NCBI GenBank assembly: GCA_036675505.1
Contig: JAKFEW010000030.1
Coordinates: 1 to 64,000 of the forward strand
Direction: 5' to 3'
Length of the DNA: 64,000 nt
Origin: JAKFEW01 sp036675505
Lineage (GTDB): Bacteria; Cyanobacteriota; Sericytochromatia; S15B-MN24; JAQBPE01
The notes beneath the pieces were generated by a model. That model searched no databases. It had not been told where the DNA came from and worked only from the letters and a program-made list of their open reading frames with translations. A program made the position numbers and the translations under genes. This document shows positions 50,016 to 60,745 of this stretch, one piece after another (positions within the stretch are counted from its first letter, which is position 1; each line of letters opens with the position of its first letter).

Positions 50016-50756
50016 ATGAAAACCGCCATCCGGGTCGCCATGGCGCTCGCCATCGCCGCCACCGCCGCGTCGGGCTGTTGGTCGCGCCACCGCGGCGCCT
50101 CGTACGTGATGCCCGGCTACGACGAGCAGGGCCTCGTGCGCGTGGCCGTGCTGCCGGTGATCAACCAGAGCGAATGGGCCGTGGCCGCAGACGCGGTGCA
50201 GACCGCGCTCACGAACGTGCTCTCGCGCGAGAAGAAGTACGACGTCGCGCCGCGCTCGCTGGTGACCGGGGCGCTGGGCCGCGGCGGCGGCGGCTCTACC
50301 TGGACGCGCCTGATCGAGGCGATGAACCAGGGCGAGGAGCCGGGCGACCAGCCGCTCGGCCGCATCGCCAAGGACCTCGAGGCCGACGGCCTGGTGGCCA
50401 CCACCGTCGTCGCTTTCCACCAGACGGTGGAGGAGAAGCCGGCCACCTCGCCCCAAGGCCAGATCTACTACCGGCACTACCCGGTCACGGTGATCCGCCT
50501 CAAGGCCTTCTTGTGGGGCGCGCGGGCGGGCGCCGTCGTGTGGCGCGACGAACACACCGAGCGCTACTACCACGAGCCGGGCGCCGAGGGCCGCGGGCAG
50601 CCGGCCCGCATCGCCGAAATCGCCGCGCGCGAGCTGCTCGCGCGCCTTCCTGAGAACCGCTGGCGCCCGGTCGCGCCAACCTCCCCCTCGCCCGTGCCGA
50701 GCCCCGTGCTCAGCTTCCGTCCGTTCCCGATGCCGGCCGATCCGGAATCGCGCTGA
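50016..50756 (+). CDS. CsgG/TolB-like lipoprotein (2)
   Basis: A 246-residue product with a lipoprotein signal ending A-S-G-C (Cys21). V-R-V-A-V-L-P-V-I-N-Q-S-E at the start and A-L-T-N-V-L-S-R-E-K-K-Y-D-V match the first strand and helix of CsgG/GNA1162/LpoB-like lipoproteins. Later come L-E-A-D-G-L-V-A-T-T-V and G-A-V-V-W-R-D, and a Pro-rich tail ends the protein. It sits 16 bp after lipoprotein 1 and 25 bp before the E3 gene. Confidence 0.6.
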   Translation: MKTAIRVAMALAIAATAASGCWSRHRGASYVMPGYDEQGLVRVAVLPVINQSEWAVAADAVQTALTNVLSREKKYDVAPRSLVTGALGRGGGGSTWTRLIEAMNQGEEPGDQPLGRIAKDLEADGLVATTVVAFHQTVEEKPATSPQGQIYYRHYPVTVIRLKAFLWGARAGAVVWRDEHTERYYHEPGAEGRGQPARIAEIAARELLARLPENRWRPVAPTSPSPVPSPVLSFRPFPMPADPESR

Positions 50757-50781
50757 TACCGATAGATACAGGAGTAATGAC

Positions 50782-52197
<1,416 letters not shown>

Positions 52198-52233
52198 GCC
52201 GTTTACCCTGCCCCGACTACGGGGCGGGGAACC

Positions 52234-55200
52234 CTAAATACCCAGCTCCTGGACCCAGCGGCGGACCTGGTTGCGGCCGCCCTGCTTGGCGGCGTACAGC
52301 GCCTTGTCGGCCCGTGCGAGCACCGTGTCGACGGTTGCGTCTTCCGGCGTCCAGCCGCAGATGCCGAACGACGCGGTGAGCTGGCGCAGGGGGGTGCCGT
52401 CGGCGTCGGTAAGCGAGACGCCCATCAGGGTCTCGCGCAGGCGCTCGCCGAAGATCACGGCCGCCTCGGGCGAGGTCTCCGGGCACAGCACCACGAACTC
52501 CTCGCCGCCGAGCCGGGCCACCAGGTCCGTCTCGCGGGCGCAATCGCTCAGCACGCGGCCCACGGCGCGCAGCACCTCGTCGCCGATCGCGTGGCCGTAG
52601 GTGTCGTTGAACTGCTTGAAGTGGTCCACGTCGAGCAGCACGAGCGAGAGCGCGCGCTTGTAGCGCCGCGCCACGCCGAGCTCCCGGTCCGCGGTCGCCA
52701 TGAAAGCGCGGCGGTTGCGCAGGCCGGTGAGCACGTCGGTGCCGGCCGAGGCCTCGGCGGCGCGGAACTTGCCGAGCGTGGACTCGAGCTCTTCGGTGCG
52801 GCGCGCGAGCATGTCGAAGAGCATCGCGTTGTCGATCGCCGTCGAGGCGTGGGCGGCGACCGCCATCAGCTGGTCGAGGTCGGCCAGCGTATAGGTGCGC
52901 AGCGCGGCCTGGCTGTCGACGTAGATGACGCCCAGCCGCCGCCCCTTGCAGGCGAGCGGCACGCACATGACGGTCTTGAGGTTCAGCGCCACCACGGACC
53001 GCGCCGTCGCGAGCGCCTCGGGGCCCATGCCGTCGAGGATCGCCACCGGCTCGCCGTCGCCATACACGCGCGAGCAGATCGACATCGAGAAGCGCTGGTC
53101 CTGGATCACGCGGCCGTGGCGATCGCGCGCGCCGTGCACGAGCAGGTCGTCGTAGCGGCCGTTGGTGCGCAGCAGCACGAAGGCGCGATCCGCGCTCGTG
53201 AGCTCGAGGGTCACCTCCAGCACGGCGGCCACGACGGCGTCGAGGTCCAGCGAGCCGTTGATGTCGCGCGAGAGATCGTTGAGCTTTTGCAGCTGGGCGC
53301 TCTTCGCGATCCACTCGCGGATCAACAGGCCGTAGTGCGCCGTGATGCTCTGGAGATCCGTGCTCACGCGGCCGAGCCGCTCGACCATCGCCTGGTTGGT
53401 CTCGGCCGAGAGGCCCAGCGCCGCGCTGCCCGCGGCCTGCCGTTTCAGCACCCCTGCGAGCGCCGGCAGGCCTTCCGCCACGGCCAGGTCTTCGTCCGCC
53501 AGCTCGCGCAGCATCCCACGCACGAGCCGTTGGGCGTCGGCGATCGCCGTGACCGAGCCCGCCGCCAACGGCGCACAGCGCGCCATGCCGTCGAGGGCCT
53601 GGGCGCGCAGCAGCGGGGCGCCCACCTCGTCGGCGAGCACCTGCATGGCCTGGAAACAGGCCGCAGCCTCGGGATCGCCCTGCATGAGCCCGGCCTCGCC
53701 GAGCACCCACTGCGACAACGCCGCGAGGCGACGCGCGCCGAGGCTGCCCGCGATCGAGGCCGCCTGCTCGGCGCGGCGGCGGGCCTCATCCGGCTCCTTG
53801 GCCCGCAGCGCCGTCAGCGCCCGCACCCAGGCGGCCTTGGCCAGCGTGCCCTTGGCGCCGTGCGCCGTCGCGCCGTCGATCGCGCGCTCCGCGAAGTCGC
53901 GCGCGAGGTCGATCTGGCCCTTCTCCACGTAGATCTCGGCGAGCAGGCACTCGTTCGCCACCGCGGCGTCGCCATGGTCGTGGCCACGCATCTGGAACTG
54001 GGCTTCCTGCGCCGCGGCGAGCGCGCGGTCCGGGCGGCCGAGGCCGAGCCAGGCGCCGGCCAGGAACGGCACGGCCAGGCCGAGGATGTACGAGGGCGCC
54101 GCCATCACGGCCTCGGTGGCCGCCGGCATGCGGCCGAGCGCGGCGGCGAAGCGCCCGAGCTGGACCTCGAGCCACGCCATCACAGCCAGGCCCGCGGCGC
54201 GGGCGACGTCGTGGCCGAGCCGCTCCGCGTCCTCCACGGCGCGGCGCACGAGCTCGAGCGCGCGGTCGAGCTCGCCGAGCTCGAGCCGCGCGAGGGCGTG
54301 GTTGAGCAGGCCGATCGTGTGGTCGTCGGCGACGCCCAACTCGTTCATCAGGGCGACGTAGCGCTCCGAAACTTCGGCGGCTTCGCGCCAGCGCCCCGCC
54401 TGCAAGTAGAGGTCGGCGAGCAGGGACATCGAGTAGCCGCGGCCGTACTTGTCGCCGATGCGGCCCTGCCTGGCGATCGCCTCCGTGAGATCCTCGTAGC
54501 CCGCCTCGCGCAGCTGCGGGCGGTGCGCGGCGCGCAGGTGCCCGCGCAGGGCCAGCGCCCGCGCGTGGGCCTGCGGCGCGGCCTCCGGCGGGTGGCCGAG
54601 CGCCCGGTCCAGGATCGCGAGCGCGCGGTCGGCCGACCCCGCGAAGGCGTGCAGCCGCGCCAGGTTGCTCTGCGCCCGCACGGCCGAAGCCAGGGCGCCT
54701 GCGGCCGTCGCCACCTCGATCGCGCGATCGTGCGCCTCGACGGAGCGCTGGCGCGCCTCGCCGCCCGGCTGCAGCTGGAGGAACATCGCGCGCGAAACCA
54801 GCATCTCGGCGAGCGCGACCGGGTCGTCGGCGCCCTCGGCGAGCGAGATGGCCTGCTCGAACAGCGGCGCGGCTTCATCCAGGCGGTGGCGCCGCATGCG
54901 CGCGCGCGCGGCGCGGTGCGCCACGGCGGCGCGGATCGCGCGGGTGGCGTGATCGTCGGACAGCCGCTCGATCCGTGCGAGCGCTCCGTCGATCAGCGCG
55001 TCGCCCTCCTCGAGCGCCTGCAGGTCCTGGCAGCGGGCGCCGGCCTCAAGGCCCCAACGCAACGCCGCGAGGTCGTCGCCGCCGGCGAACCGGTGCCTGG
55101 CCACGCGCATGGCGAGCTCGAGCGGAGCCGGCTCGCCAACCGGAACGCCGGCCTCGAGCCAGGTGGCGATCGCCGCGTGCCAGCTCGCCGACGTCGCCGG

Positions 55201-57078
55201 GTCGAGGGCGTCGATGATCAGCTCGGCGAGCAGCGCCGAGGCGAGGCGGGCGCCAGCCGGCGCGAGCTCGATGATGCCGAGGCGCAGCAGCGTCTCGACG
55301 GCGGCGTAGAAGGCCTCATCGTCGATGCCGAGCACGGCGGCGGCCAGGCCGGCCTCGACCGGCCCGTCGACCACCGCCGCGAGGGCCGCGAGGTGACCGG
55401 CTTCGGCGGACAGACCCGTCATGCGGGACGCGAGCAGGCCGCGCGCCCGGTCGGGCAGGGCCGCCGGCGACAACGCGTGGGGCAGCGTCCAGCCGGCGGC
55501 GGCCGGTCGGATCGTGCCAGCCGCGACGAGATGCCGCAGCGCCTCGCGCGCGACGCCCGGGCAGCCCGCGGCGTACCCATGCAGCTGCTCGGCGAGCCCG
55601 GCCGGCGGTTCGCCGAGGCCGAAGAGCTCTTGCAGCCACGCGCCGAACCCCTCGGCGTTCAGGCCTTCGAGCGGCAGGGTGGTCCAGCCGGCCTCTTCCG
55701 GCAAGGCCTCGGGCCGCATCGCGGCCAGCACCGCCACCGCGGCCCCGCCCTGGCGTTGGGTGGCGCGCACGAGGTAAGCGAGCGCAGCCTTGCTCGGCTC
55801 GTCCGCATGCTGCCAGTCATCGAGCAACAACGCCAGGCCGTGTGGGCCGGCGGCGCGGCCCAGCAGCGTGGCGATCGCCTCCTGGATCAGCGCCTGCTCA
55901 CGTTCGGGCTCGCGGGGCCCTTCGGCGGGCCCCACCCCGCCGATCAGCGCGCCGAGCGCCGGGTCGATCAGCCAGAGCGCCTCGCCCAGCGGCGCGAGGT
56001 CCGTCGCGCCGGCCTGGCGGGCGAGCGGAACGGCGGCGCGGAGGATCGCGCGGAAAGGCCCGTAGGGGGCCGGACGCGCCGGGCAGACGGCGCTCAGCAC
56101 GGGCACCTCGGCGAGCTGGGCCTGGTGGCGGAAGGCGGCCAGCAGCCGGCTCTTGCCCATCCCGGGCTCGCCGGTCACGGCATGGGCGGTGGCCTCGCCC
56201 GCGGTGAGCGCGGCGAGCGCGATCTCGAGGCGCTCGAGCACCGCCTTGCGGCCCGCGAGCGGTCCCTCGGGCAGGTAGGGCTCGGCCGCGGCCGCGACCT
56301 CCTCGCCGAGCGCGGCCAGCACCTCGCCCATGCCGGCCGGACGGTCCGCCGGCGACTTGGCCAGCATGCGCATGACCAGGGCTTCGAGGCTCGCCGGCAC
56401 GTCGGGCGAGCGATCGCCGACGCGCGGCGGGGCCTGGTGGGCGATCGCCCGCATCAACATCGCCGGCGCCGGGGCCGCGAAGGGCGGCGCGCCGGTGAGC
56501 AAGGCGTAGGCCAGGGCGCCGAGCGCGTACACGTCGGCCCGGCGGTCGACCCGCTCGCCGCCGATCGTCTCGGGCGCCCGGAAGGGCGTGCCGCCGGCGC
56601 CGCCCGCGCCCGCCGCCTGGCCTTCGGGCACCATGCGGCTCCAGCTCGTGATCACCGGTTGGTTCGCCGCGTCGATGCGCACCCCCTCGGGGCGCAGGTC
56701 GCCGTGGACCCAACCGCGGCGGTGGATGGCGTCGAGGGCGCCCGCGAGCGCCCGCATGATCGTCGCCACCCGGTTGGCCGGCAGGCGCGGCGAGGCCCCC
56801 AGCGTCGGCCCGGCGACCCAGGCCGAGGTGACGTAGGGCCGGCCGTCCTCGAGGCGGCCGTAGTCGCAGACCGCCGCCACGCCGGCGTGGCCCAGCCCGG
56901 CGAGCGCGCGGAAAGCGCCGCCGAAGCGCACGCGGTCCGCGTCGGCCTCGGGCACGACGCGCAGCACGGCCTCGCCCCCCTCCGCCCCATCCGTGACACG
57001 GTAGGCGGGCGCCATACCTTCACGCAAGACGGCTCGCACGGTATAGCGCTGGGAGGGCAGAGCGACGATCTCGGTCAC
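52234..57078 (-). CDS. Pseudokinase-AAA-TPR-GAF-GGDEF multidomain regulator
   Basis: A 1614-residue cytosolic protein. Order: Ser/Thr-kinase-like domain (about 10-260); AAA/STAND ATPase with Walker A G-E-P-G-M-G-K-S (303-310) and an L-L-L-D-D-W Walker B; a long TPR region (about 640-1180); GAF (about 1266-1420); and GGDEF (about 1445-1605). The kinase domain lacks a glycine loop, has Arg40 for the VAIK Lys, H-G-D at 125-127 for HRD, and S-W-S at 145-147 for DFG, but keeps A-P-E and A-D-V-Y-A-L-G. The cyclase keeps G-G-E-E-F (1524-1528) and an R-E-T-D inhibitory site (1515-1518), so it probably makes c-di-GMP. GTG start with GAGGTGG upstream. Confidence 0.9.
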   Translation of the reverse strand: MTEIVALPSQRYTVRAVLREGMAPAYRVTDGAEGGEAVLRVVPEADADRVRFGGAFRALAGLGHAGVAAVCDYGRLEDGRPYVTSAWVAGPTLGASPRLPANRVATIMRALAGALDAIHRRGWVHGDLRPEGVRIDAANQPVITSWSRMVPEGQAAGAGGAGGTPFRAPETIGGERVDRRADVYALGALAYALLTGAPPFAAPAPAMLMRAIAHQAPPRVGDRSPDVPASLEALVMRMLAKSPADRPAGMGEVLAALGEEVAAAAEPYLPEGPLAGRKAVLERLEIALAALTAGEATAHAVTGEPGMGKSRLLAAFRHQAQLAEVPVLSAVCPARPAPYGPFRAILRAAVPLARQAGATDLAPLGEALWLIDPALGALIGGVGPAEGPREPEREQALIQEAIATLLGRAAGPHGLALLLDDWQHADEPSKAALAYLVRATQRQGGAAVAVLAAMRPEALPEEAGWTTLPLEGLNAEGFGAWLQELFGLGEPPAGLAEQLHGYAAGCPGVAREALRHLVAAGTIRPAAAGWTLPHALSPAALPDRARGLLASRMTGLSAEAGHLAALAAVVDGPVEAGLAAAVLGIDDEAFYAAVETLLRLGIIELAPAGARLASALLAELIIDALDPATSASWHAAIATWLEAGVPVGEPAPLELAMRVARHRFAGGDDLAALRWGLEAGARCQDLQALEEGDALIDGALARIERLSDDHATRAIRAAVAHRAARARMRRHRLDEAAPLFEQAISLAEGADDPVALAEMLVSRAMFLQLQPGGEARQRSVEAHDRAIEVATAAGALASAVRAQSNLARLHAFAGSADRALAILDRALGHPPEAAPQAHARALALRGHLRAAHRPQLREAGYEDLTEAIARQGRIGDKYGRGYSMSLLADLYLQAGRWREAAEVSERYVALMNELGVADDHTIGLLNHALARLELGELDRALELVRRAVEDAERLGHDVARAAGLAVMAWLEVQLGRFAAALGRMPAATEAVMAAPSYILGLAVPFLAGAWLGLGRPDRALAAAQEAQFQMRGHDHGDAAVANECLLAEIYVEKGQIDLARDFAERAIDGATAHGAKGTLAKAAWVRALTALRAKEPDEARRRAEQAASIAGSLGARRLAALSQWVLGEAGLMQGDPEAAACFQAMQVLADEVGAPLLRAQALDGMARCAPLAAGSVTAIADAQRLVRGMLRELADEDLAVAEGLPALAGVLKRQAAGSAALGLSAETNQAMVERLGRVSTDLQSITAHYGLLIREWIAKSAQLQKLNDLSRDINGSLDLDAVVAAVLEVTLELTSADRAFVLLRTNGRYDDLLVHGARDRHGRVIQDQRFSMSICSRVYGDGEPVAILDGMGPEALATARSVVALNLKTVMCVPLACKGRRLGVIYVDSQAALRTYTLADLDQLMAVAAHASTAIDNAMLFDMLARRTEELESTLGKFRAAEASAGTDVLTGLRNRRAFMATADRELGVARRYKRALSLVLLDVDHFKQFNDTYGHAIGDEVLRAVGRVLSDCARETDLVARLGGEEFVVLCPETSPEAAVIFGERLRETLMGVSLTDADGTPLRQLTASFGICGWTPEDATVDTVLARADKALYAAKQGGRNQVRRWVQELGI

Positions 57079-57107
57079 GGACCACCTCGGAAGGAGCGAC
57101 GCTGCCC

Positions 57108-57113
57108 TATATA
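57108..57113 (-). promoter_or_regulatory. -10-like TATATA upstream of the pseudokinase gene
   Basis: On the minus strand gggTATATAGgg lies about 30 nt before the GTG start, with a Shine-Dalgarno between. No -35 box is evident. Confidence 0.45.
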
Positions 57114-57190
57114 CCCGCTTACCCGCCTATCACCGCCTGTCGCCCGTCCGGGCGGCCGAGGGCCGGCCCGGGTGCTATCATGGAAAGGCC

Positions 57191-57865
57191 ATGGAAACCG
57201 CACGACCGCTCGAAATCCGCTGGCTGGGTCGCCAGCCCTACCAGGAATCCTGGGATCTCCAGCATGAGCTGGTGGCCGCGATCGCCGCGGGCGATGCGCC
57301 GGACACGCTCCTGCTGGTCGAGCACGATCCGGTCATCACGCTGGGCCGGCGCCGCGGGGCGGCCGAAAACGTCTTCGATGCCGGCGGCCTGCCGGTGGTC
57401 GAGACCGAGCGCGGCGGCGACGTGACCTACCACGGCCCCGGCCAGCTGGTCGGTTACCCGCTGCTCGCCCTGGGCGAGGGCGAGCGCGACCTCCATGCGT
57501 ACCTGCGGAAGCTCGAGGGCGTGCTGATCGCGGTATTGGTCGCCCGCGGCCTGGCTGCGGGCAGGCTCGCGGGGCAGACCGGCGTGTGGGTACAAGACCG
57601 GAAGCTGGCGTCCGTCGGCGTGGCGGTACGTCGCTGGGTGACGTATCACGGCTTCGCCCTCAACGTTTCGACGGACCTGGCGCCGTTCCGCCGCATGAAC
57701 CCGTGTGGGCTGCCCGCTTCGGTGATGGCGTCGATGAACGATCTGATGCCGGGCGGCGCGCCCGCGGTAGAAGCGATCGCCCGCGACGTGGCGAGCCGGT
57801 TCTCGGCCGAATTCGGCCGGAAGGAACTTCCGAACGCCGCATCGCTCGGCATTCCTCAAGGGTGA
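57191..57865 (+). CDS. lipB: Octanoyl-ACP:protein octanoyltransferase
   Basis: Transfers octanoyl groups from acyl carrier protein to lipoyl domains, the step before LipA. The 224-residue product has the LipB signature R-G-G-D-V-T-Y-H-G-P-G-Q-L-V-G-Y-P at 74-90, the catalytic Lys in D-R-K-L-A-S-V-G (K138) and the catalytic Cys in M-N-P-C-G-L (C172). The ATG at 57191 follows GGAAAGG; a TATCAT hexamer at 57176-57181 may be its promoter. The HEAT-repeat gene begins immediately after its stop. Confidence 0.95.
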   Translation: METARPLEIRWLGRQPYQESWDLQHELVAAIAAGDAPDTLLLVEHDPVITLGRRRGAAENVFDAGGLPVVETERGGDVTYHGPGQLVGYPLLALGEGERDLHAYLRKLEGVLIAVLVARGLAAGRLAGQTGVWVQDRKLASVGVAVRRWVTYHGFALNVSTDLAPFRRMNPCGLPASVMASMNDLMPGGAPAVEAIARDVASRFSAEFGRKELPNAASLGIPQG

Positions 57866-58990
57866 ATGATGGTCTATCAACCCGGCTCCGAGCCTGAACT
57901 GACTCCCGTCCCGGCCGGCGCCTCCGCATCCCGGGCGGAGGCGGTTGTGCCGGCGGTCCAGCAGCACCCCTGGGCCGACGCGCTCAATGCCGCCGCCGAG
58001 GCGCGCGACGAGGACCGCTTCCTCTCGGTGGTCCAGATCATCCTGCAGGAACCTGACGACGCGGTGGTCCGCTTGCTCGCCCCCTACCTCCCGCGGCCCG
58101 GCGGCATCGGGCGCGTGGCGGCCCACGGCCTGCTCATGCTCGGCATGCCCGCGCTCGAGGCCCTGATCAGCGCGCTCGATCGCGGTGAGGCGCGTGCGCG
58201 CGTGCACGCGGCCTGGGCGCTCGGCTCGCTGAGGCACCCCGAGGCCAGCGAGGCGCTGATGCGCGTGCTCGAGGACCCCGCCACCGAGCCCGCCCTGGCC
58301 GACGCCTGCCTCGACTCGCTCGCCGAGATCGCCGACCGCGGCTCCATGAAGCGCCTGGTGGCCTTGTTGCAGGATCCGAGCCACGCCGCGCGACGCCCCC
58401 GCGTCTGCCGGGCGCTGGGCTTCATCGGCGACCAGGGCGCGATCCCGAAGATCGCGCCGCTGCTCGCGAACCCCAAGGCCGAGGTGCGGCTACGGGCGGC
58501 CGAAGCGCTGGTGCGCCTGCTCGATCGCCGCGGCTGGCCCGTGCTCTTCGAAGTCTTGCGCGGCGACGCCGCCCCCGGCGACGACGCGGCCGCCGCGCTG
58601 CGCGCCCTCGGCGACCTCTCGAGCGCCGCCCCGCTGCTGCTCGGCGAGGGCGACAACGGTTACGAGCTGCGCCGCGACGCCGCCGAAGTGCTCGGCACCC
58701 TCGGCGACCCGCGCGCGGTGGGCCCGCTCGCCTCGGCCCTGGCCGATCCCAACCCCTGGGTCCGCGGTGCGGCCGTGTATGCGCTCGGGCGGCTCGGCGA
58801 TCGGCGCATGCTGACGCGCATGGCGCGGATGCTCGACGACGCGTCCGACTGGGTGAAGATCTCGGCTGCGCGCGCGCTCGGGCTGCTCGGCGACCCCGGC
58901 GCGAAGAAGCCGCTCGACAAGGCGCTCATCAACCCCAACCGCGAAGTCGCGGCCGCCGTGCAAGACGCGCTCGACGCGCTGGCGGAGTAG
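57866..58990 (+). CDS. HEAT-repeat protein
   Basis: A 374-residue protein made of about nine to ten HEAT/PBS-lyase-type repeats of 31 residues (A-L-x-D-P-x-x-x-V-R-x-x-A-x-x-A-L-G-x-L-G-D-x-R). No signal peptide or membrane span is visible. Such proteins act as scaffolds or as phycobilin lyase relatives; here scaffold is more likely. The first 40 residues are disordered. Its ATG begins directly at the end of the lipB stop, suggesting cotranscription, but there is no obvious functional link to lipoylation. Confidence 0.85.
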   Translation: MMVYQPGSEPELTPVPAGASASRAEAVVPAVQQHPWADALNAAAEARDEDRFLSVVQIILQEPDDAVVRLLAPYLPRPGGIGRVAAHGLLMLGMPALEALISALDRGEARARVHAAWALGSLRHPEASEALMRVLEDPATEPALADACLDSLAEIADRGSMKRLVALLQDPSHAARRPRVCRALGFIGDQGAIPKIAPLLANPKAEVRLRAAEALVRLLDRRGWPVLFEVLRGDAAPGDDAAAALRALGDLSSAAPLLLGEGDNGYELRRDAAEVLGTLGDPRAVGPLASALADPNPWVRGAAVYALGRLGDRRMLTRMARMLDDASDWVKISAARALGLLGDPGAKKPLDKALINPNREVAAAVQDALDALAE

Positions 58991-59023
58991 GGAAGTTGAT
59001 CACCGACCGTGGCGCGCCGCCGG

Positions 59024-59065
59024 TTATACTGGCCCCATGACCGATTATACTGGCCCCATGACCAT
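59024..59065 (+). repeat. Tandem 21-bp duplication carrying -10 box and start codon
   Basis: ttatactggccccatgacc-ga at 59024-59044 is repeated at 59045-59065 with one change. Each copy contains TATACT, ggcccc and an ATG. Because 21 bp is seven codons, the two ATGs (59037 and 59058) are in the same frame. Confidence 0.9.
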
Positions 59066-60719
59066 GAAGTGGTGGGGTTGGGGCGCCCCCGACAAGACCT
59101 ACGCCCTCGACGCGCGGCCGAAAGCCTGGCCGTGGCTCAAGGCGAAGCTCGGCGTCACCGAAGAGGTCCACCGGCCCCCCGTCGACAGCGGCGCCATCCA
59201 GCTGCCGCCCGCTCGCCTGGCCGTGCCCGCGCTCGAGGCACTGGCAGGCGCCGTGGGCGAGGTCAACGTCACGACCCAGGCCGGCGCCAGGCTGACCCAT
59301 GCCTACGGCAAGAGCTACCGCGACCTCGTGCGCATCCGCGCCGGCGAGGTCGGCAATCCGCCCGATGCCGTGGTCTACCCGACCCAGGAGGGTCACGTGG
59401 AGGCGGTCCTCGCGCTGGCCGCGACCCACGGCTTCGCGGTGATCCCGTTCGGCGGAGGCTCGTCGGTGGTGGGCGGCCTCGAGATGCCCGCGGATCAGGC
59501 CGAGCGCCCCTTCGTGAGCCTCGATCTCTCTCGGCTGGCCGAGGTCCTCGTGGTGGACAAGGACGCGATGACCGCCACCATTCAGGCCGGCATGATGGGC
59601 CCCAAGCTCGAGGAGGCCTTGCAGGCCCAGGGCGTCACGCTCGGTCACTTCCCACAGAGCTTCGAGTTCTCGTCGCTGGGCGGCTGGATCGCCACCCGCT
59701 CGGCGGGCCAGCAGTCCACGCGCTACGGCAAGATCGAGGATATGGTCGTCGGCGTCCGCTGCGTCACGCCGGTCGGCACCTACGCGTCGCGACCGGTGCC
59801 CGCCGCGGCACAGGGGCCGGACCTCGACCAGGTGGTCGTGGGCTCGGAGGGCGTGCTCGGCGTGATCACCCAGGCGACCGTGCGGGTGCACGCGGCACCC
59901 GAGCGCCGCAACTACCGCGCCCTGATTTTCGCGGACTGGGCCCACGGCCTCGCCGCCGTTCGCGAGGTGATGCAGGCCGAGCGCCATCCCGCCACCATGC
60001 GCCTTTCCGACGTGGCGGAGACCGCGGCGCTTTTCAAGCTGCGCGAAGGCGGCCAGTCGTCGCCGGCCCGCGACCTCATGCAGGAGGCGTTCAAGTGGTA
60101 CCTCCGGCGCCTGCGCGGCATCGACCCCGGCCGCGGCTGCCTCATGGTGTTGGGCTTCGAGGGCGGCCACGACGAGGTCGAGCACGATCTGCACGTGGTC
60201 AAGGACCGCCTGGAGGGCCACCGGGCGTTCGACATGGGCGCCGGCATCGGCGAGAAGTGGTACGAGGGTCGCTTCGAGCTGCCTTACATGCGCGACACGT
60301 TGCTCGATCGCGGCATCCTGGTCGACACGCTCGAGACGAGCGCGACCTGGGACCGTATCCCGGCCCTCTACCAGGGCGTGACGGACGCGCTCACGGGCGC
60401 GATCGCCGCCGACGGCCTGCCGCCGCTGGTCTTCTGCCATGTGTCCCATCCCTATCATGAAGGCGCGTCGCTCTACTTCACCTTCATGGCCCGACAGGCC
60501 CCCGACGACCCGCTCGGCCAGTGGATGCGCTACAAGCGCGCGGCCACCGAGGCGATCATCGCGCACGGCGGCGCGCTCAGCCACCACCACGGCGTCGGCC
60601 TGGACCACGCGCCCTGGACGGGCGCGGCGATCGGCGCCGAGGGCGTGCGCTGGCTGCGCGCGCTCAAGGCCGCGGCCGACCCGGCGGGGGTCATGAATCC
60701 CGGCAAGATCCTCGGCTGA
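59037..60719 (+). CDS. FAD-binding oxidase, alkylglycerone-phosphate-synthase-like
   Basis: A 560-residue flavoprotein of the FAD_binding_4 (PCMH) family. The FAD site is P-D-A-V-V-Y-P-T-Q-E-G-H-V with G-G-G-S-S-V-V-G-G (about 110-155), then S-L-G-G-W-I-A-T-R-S-A-G-Q-Q-S. The C-terminal H-H-H-G-V-G (516-521) is the signature of alkyldihydroxyacetonephosphate synthases. In eukaryotes that enzyme makes ether lipids; bacterial homologues next to glpD may instead act on glycerol-derived phosphates. Start ATG at 59037 or 59058, both behind a TATACT box. glpD follows 26 bp after the stop. Confidence 0.85.
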   Translation: MTDYTGPMTMKWWGWGAPDKTYALDARPKAWPWLKAKLGVTEEVHRPPVDSGAIQLPPARLAVPALEALAGAVGEVNVTTQAGARLTHAYGKSYRDLVRIRAGEVGNPPDAVVYPTQEGHVEAVLALAATHGFAVIPFGGGSSVVGGLEMPADQAERPFVSLDLSRLAEVLVVDKDAMTATIQAGMMGPKLEEALQAQGVTLGHFPQSFEFSSLGGWIATRSAGQQSTRYGKIEDMVVGVRCVTPVGTYASRPVPAAAQGPDLDQVVVGSEGVLGVITQATVRVHAAPERRNYRALIFADWAHGLAAVREVMQAERHPATMRLSDVAETAALFKLREGGQSSPARDLMQEAFKWYLRRLRGIDPGRGCLMVLGFEGGHDEVEHDLHVVKDRLEGHRAFDMGAGIGEKWYEGRFELPYMRDTLLDRGILVDTLETSATWDRIPALYQGVTDALTGAIAADGLPPLVFCHVSHPYHEGASLYFTFMARQAPDDPLGQWMRYKRAATEAIIAHGGALSHHHGVGLDHAPWTGAAIGAEGVRWLRALKAAADPAGVMNPGKILG

Positions 60720-60733
60720 CCCCAGGTTCAGGG

Positions 60734-60739
60734 TATGAT
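60734..60739 (+). promoter_or_regulatory. -10-like TATGAT 6 nt before glpD start
   Basis: gggTATGATggcccc is directly followed by the glpD ATG. The arrangement equals that before the FAD oxidase gene (TATACT, ggcccc, ATG) and has no Shine-Dalgarno, consistent with a leaderless transcript. Confidence 0.5.
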
Positions 60740-60745
60740 GGCCCC

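Noticed and set aside
52210..52225. Hairpin after lpdA as a terminator
   Set aside because: The stem is only 6 bp with no T-run; mentioned in the gene entry but not listed separately.
52591..57267. 1558-codon open frame on the plus strand
   Set aside because: It is the exact antisense shadow of the pseudokinase-GGDEF gene, with Arg/Gly/His-rich composition and no domain.
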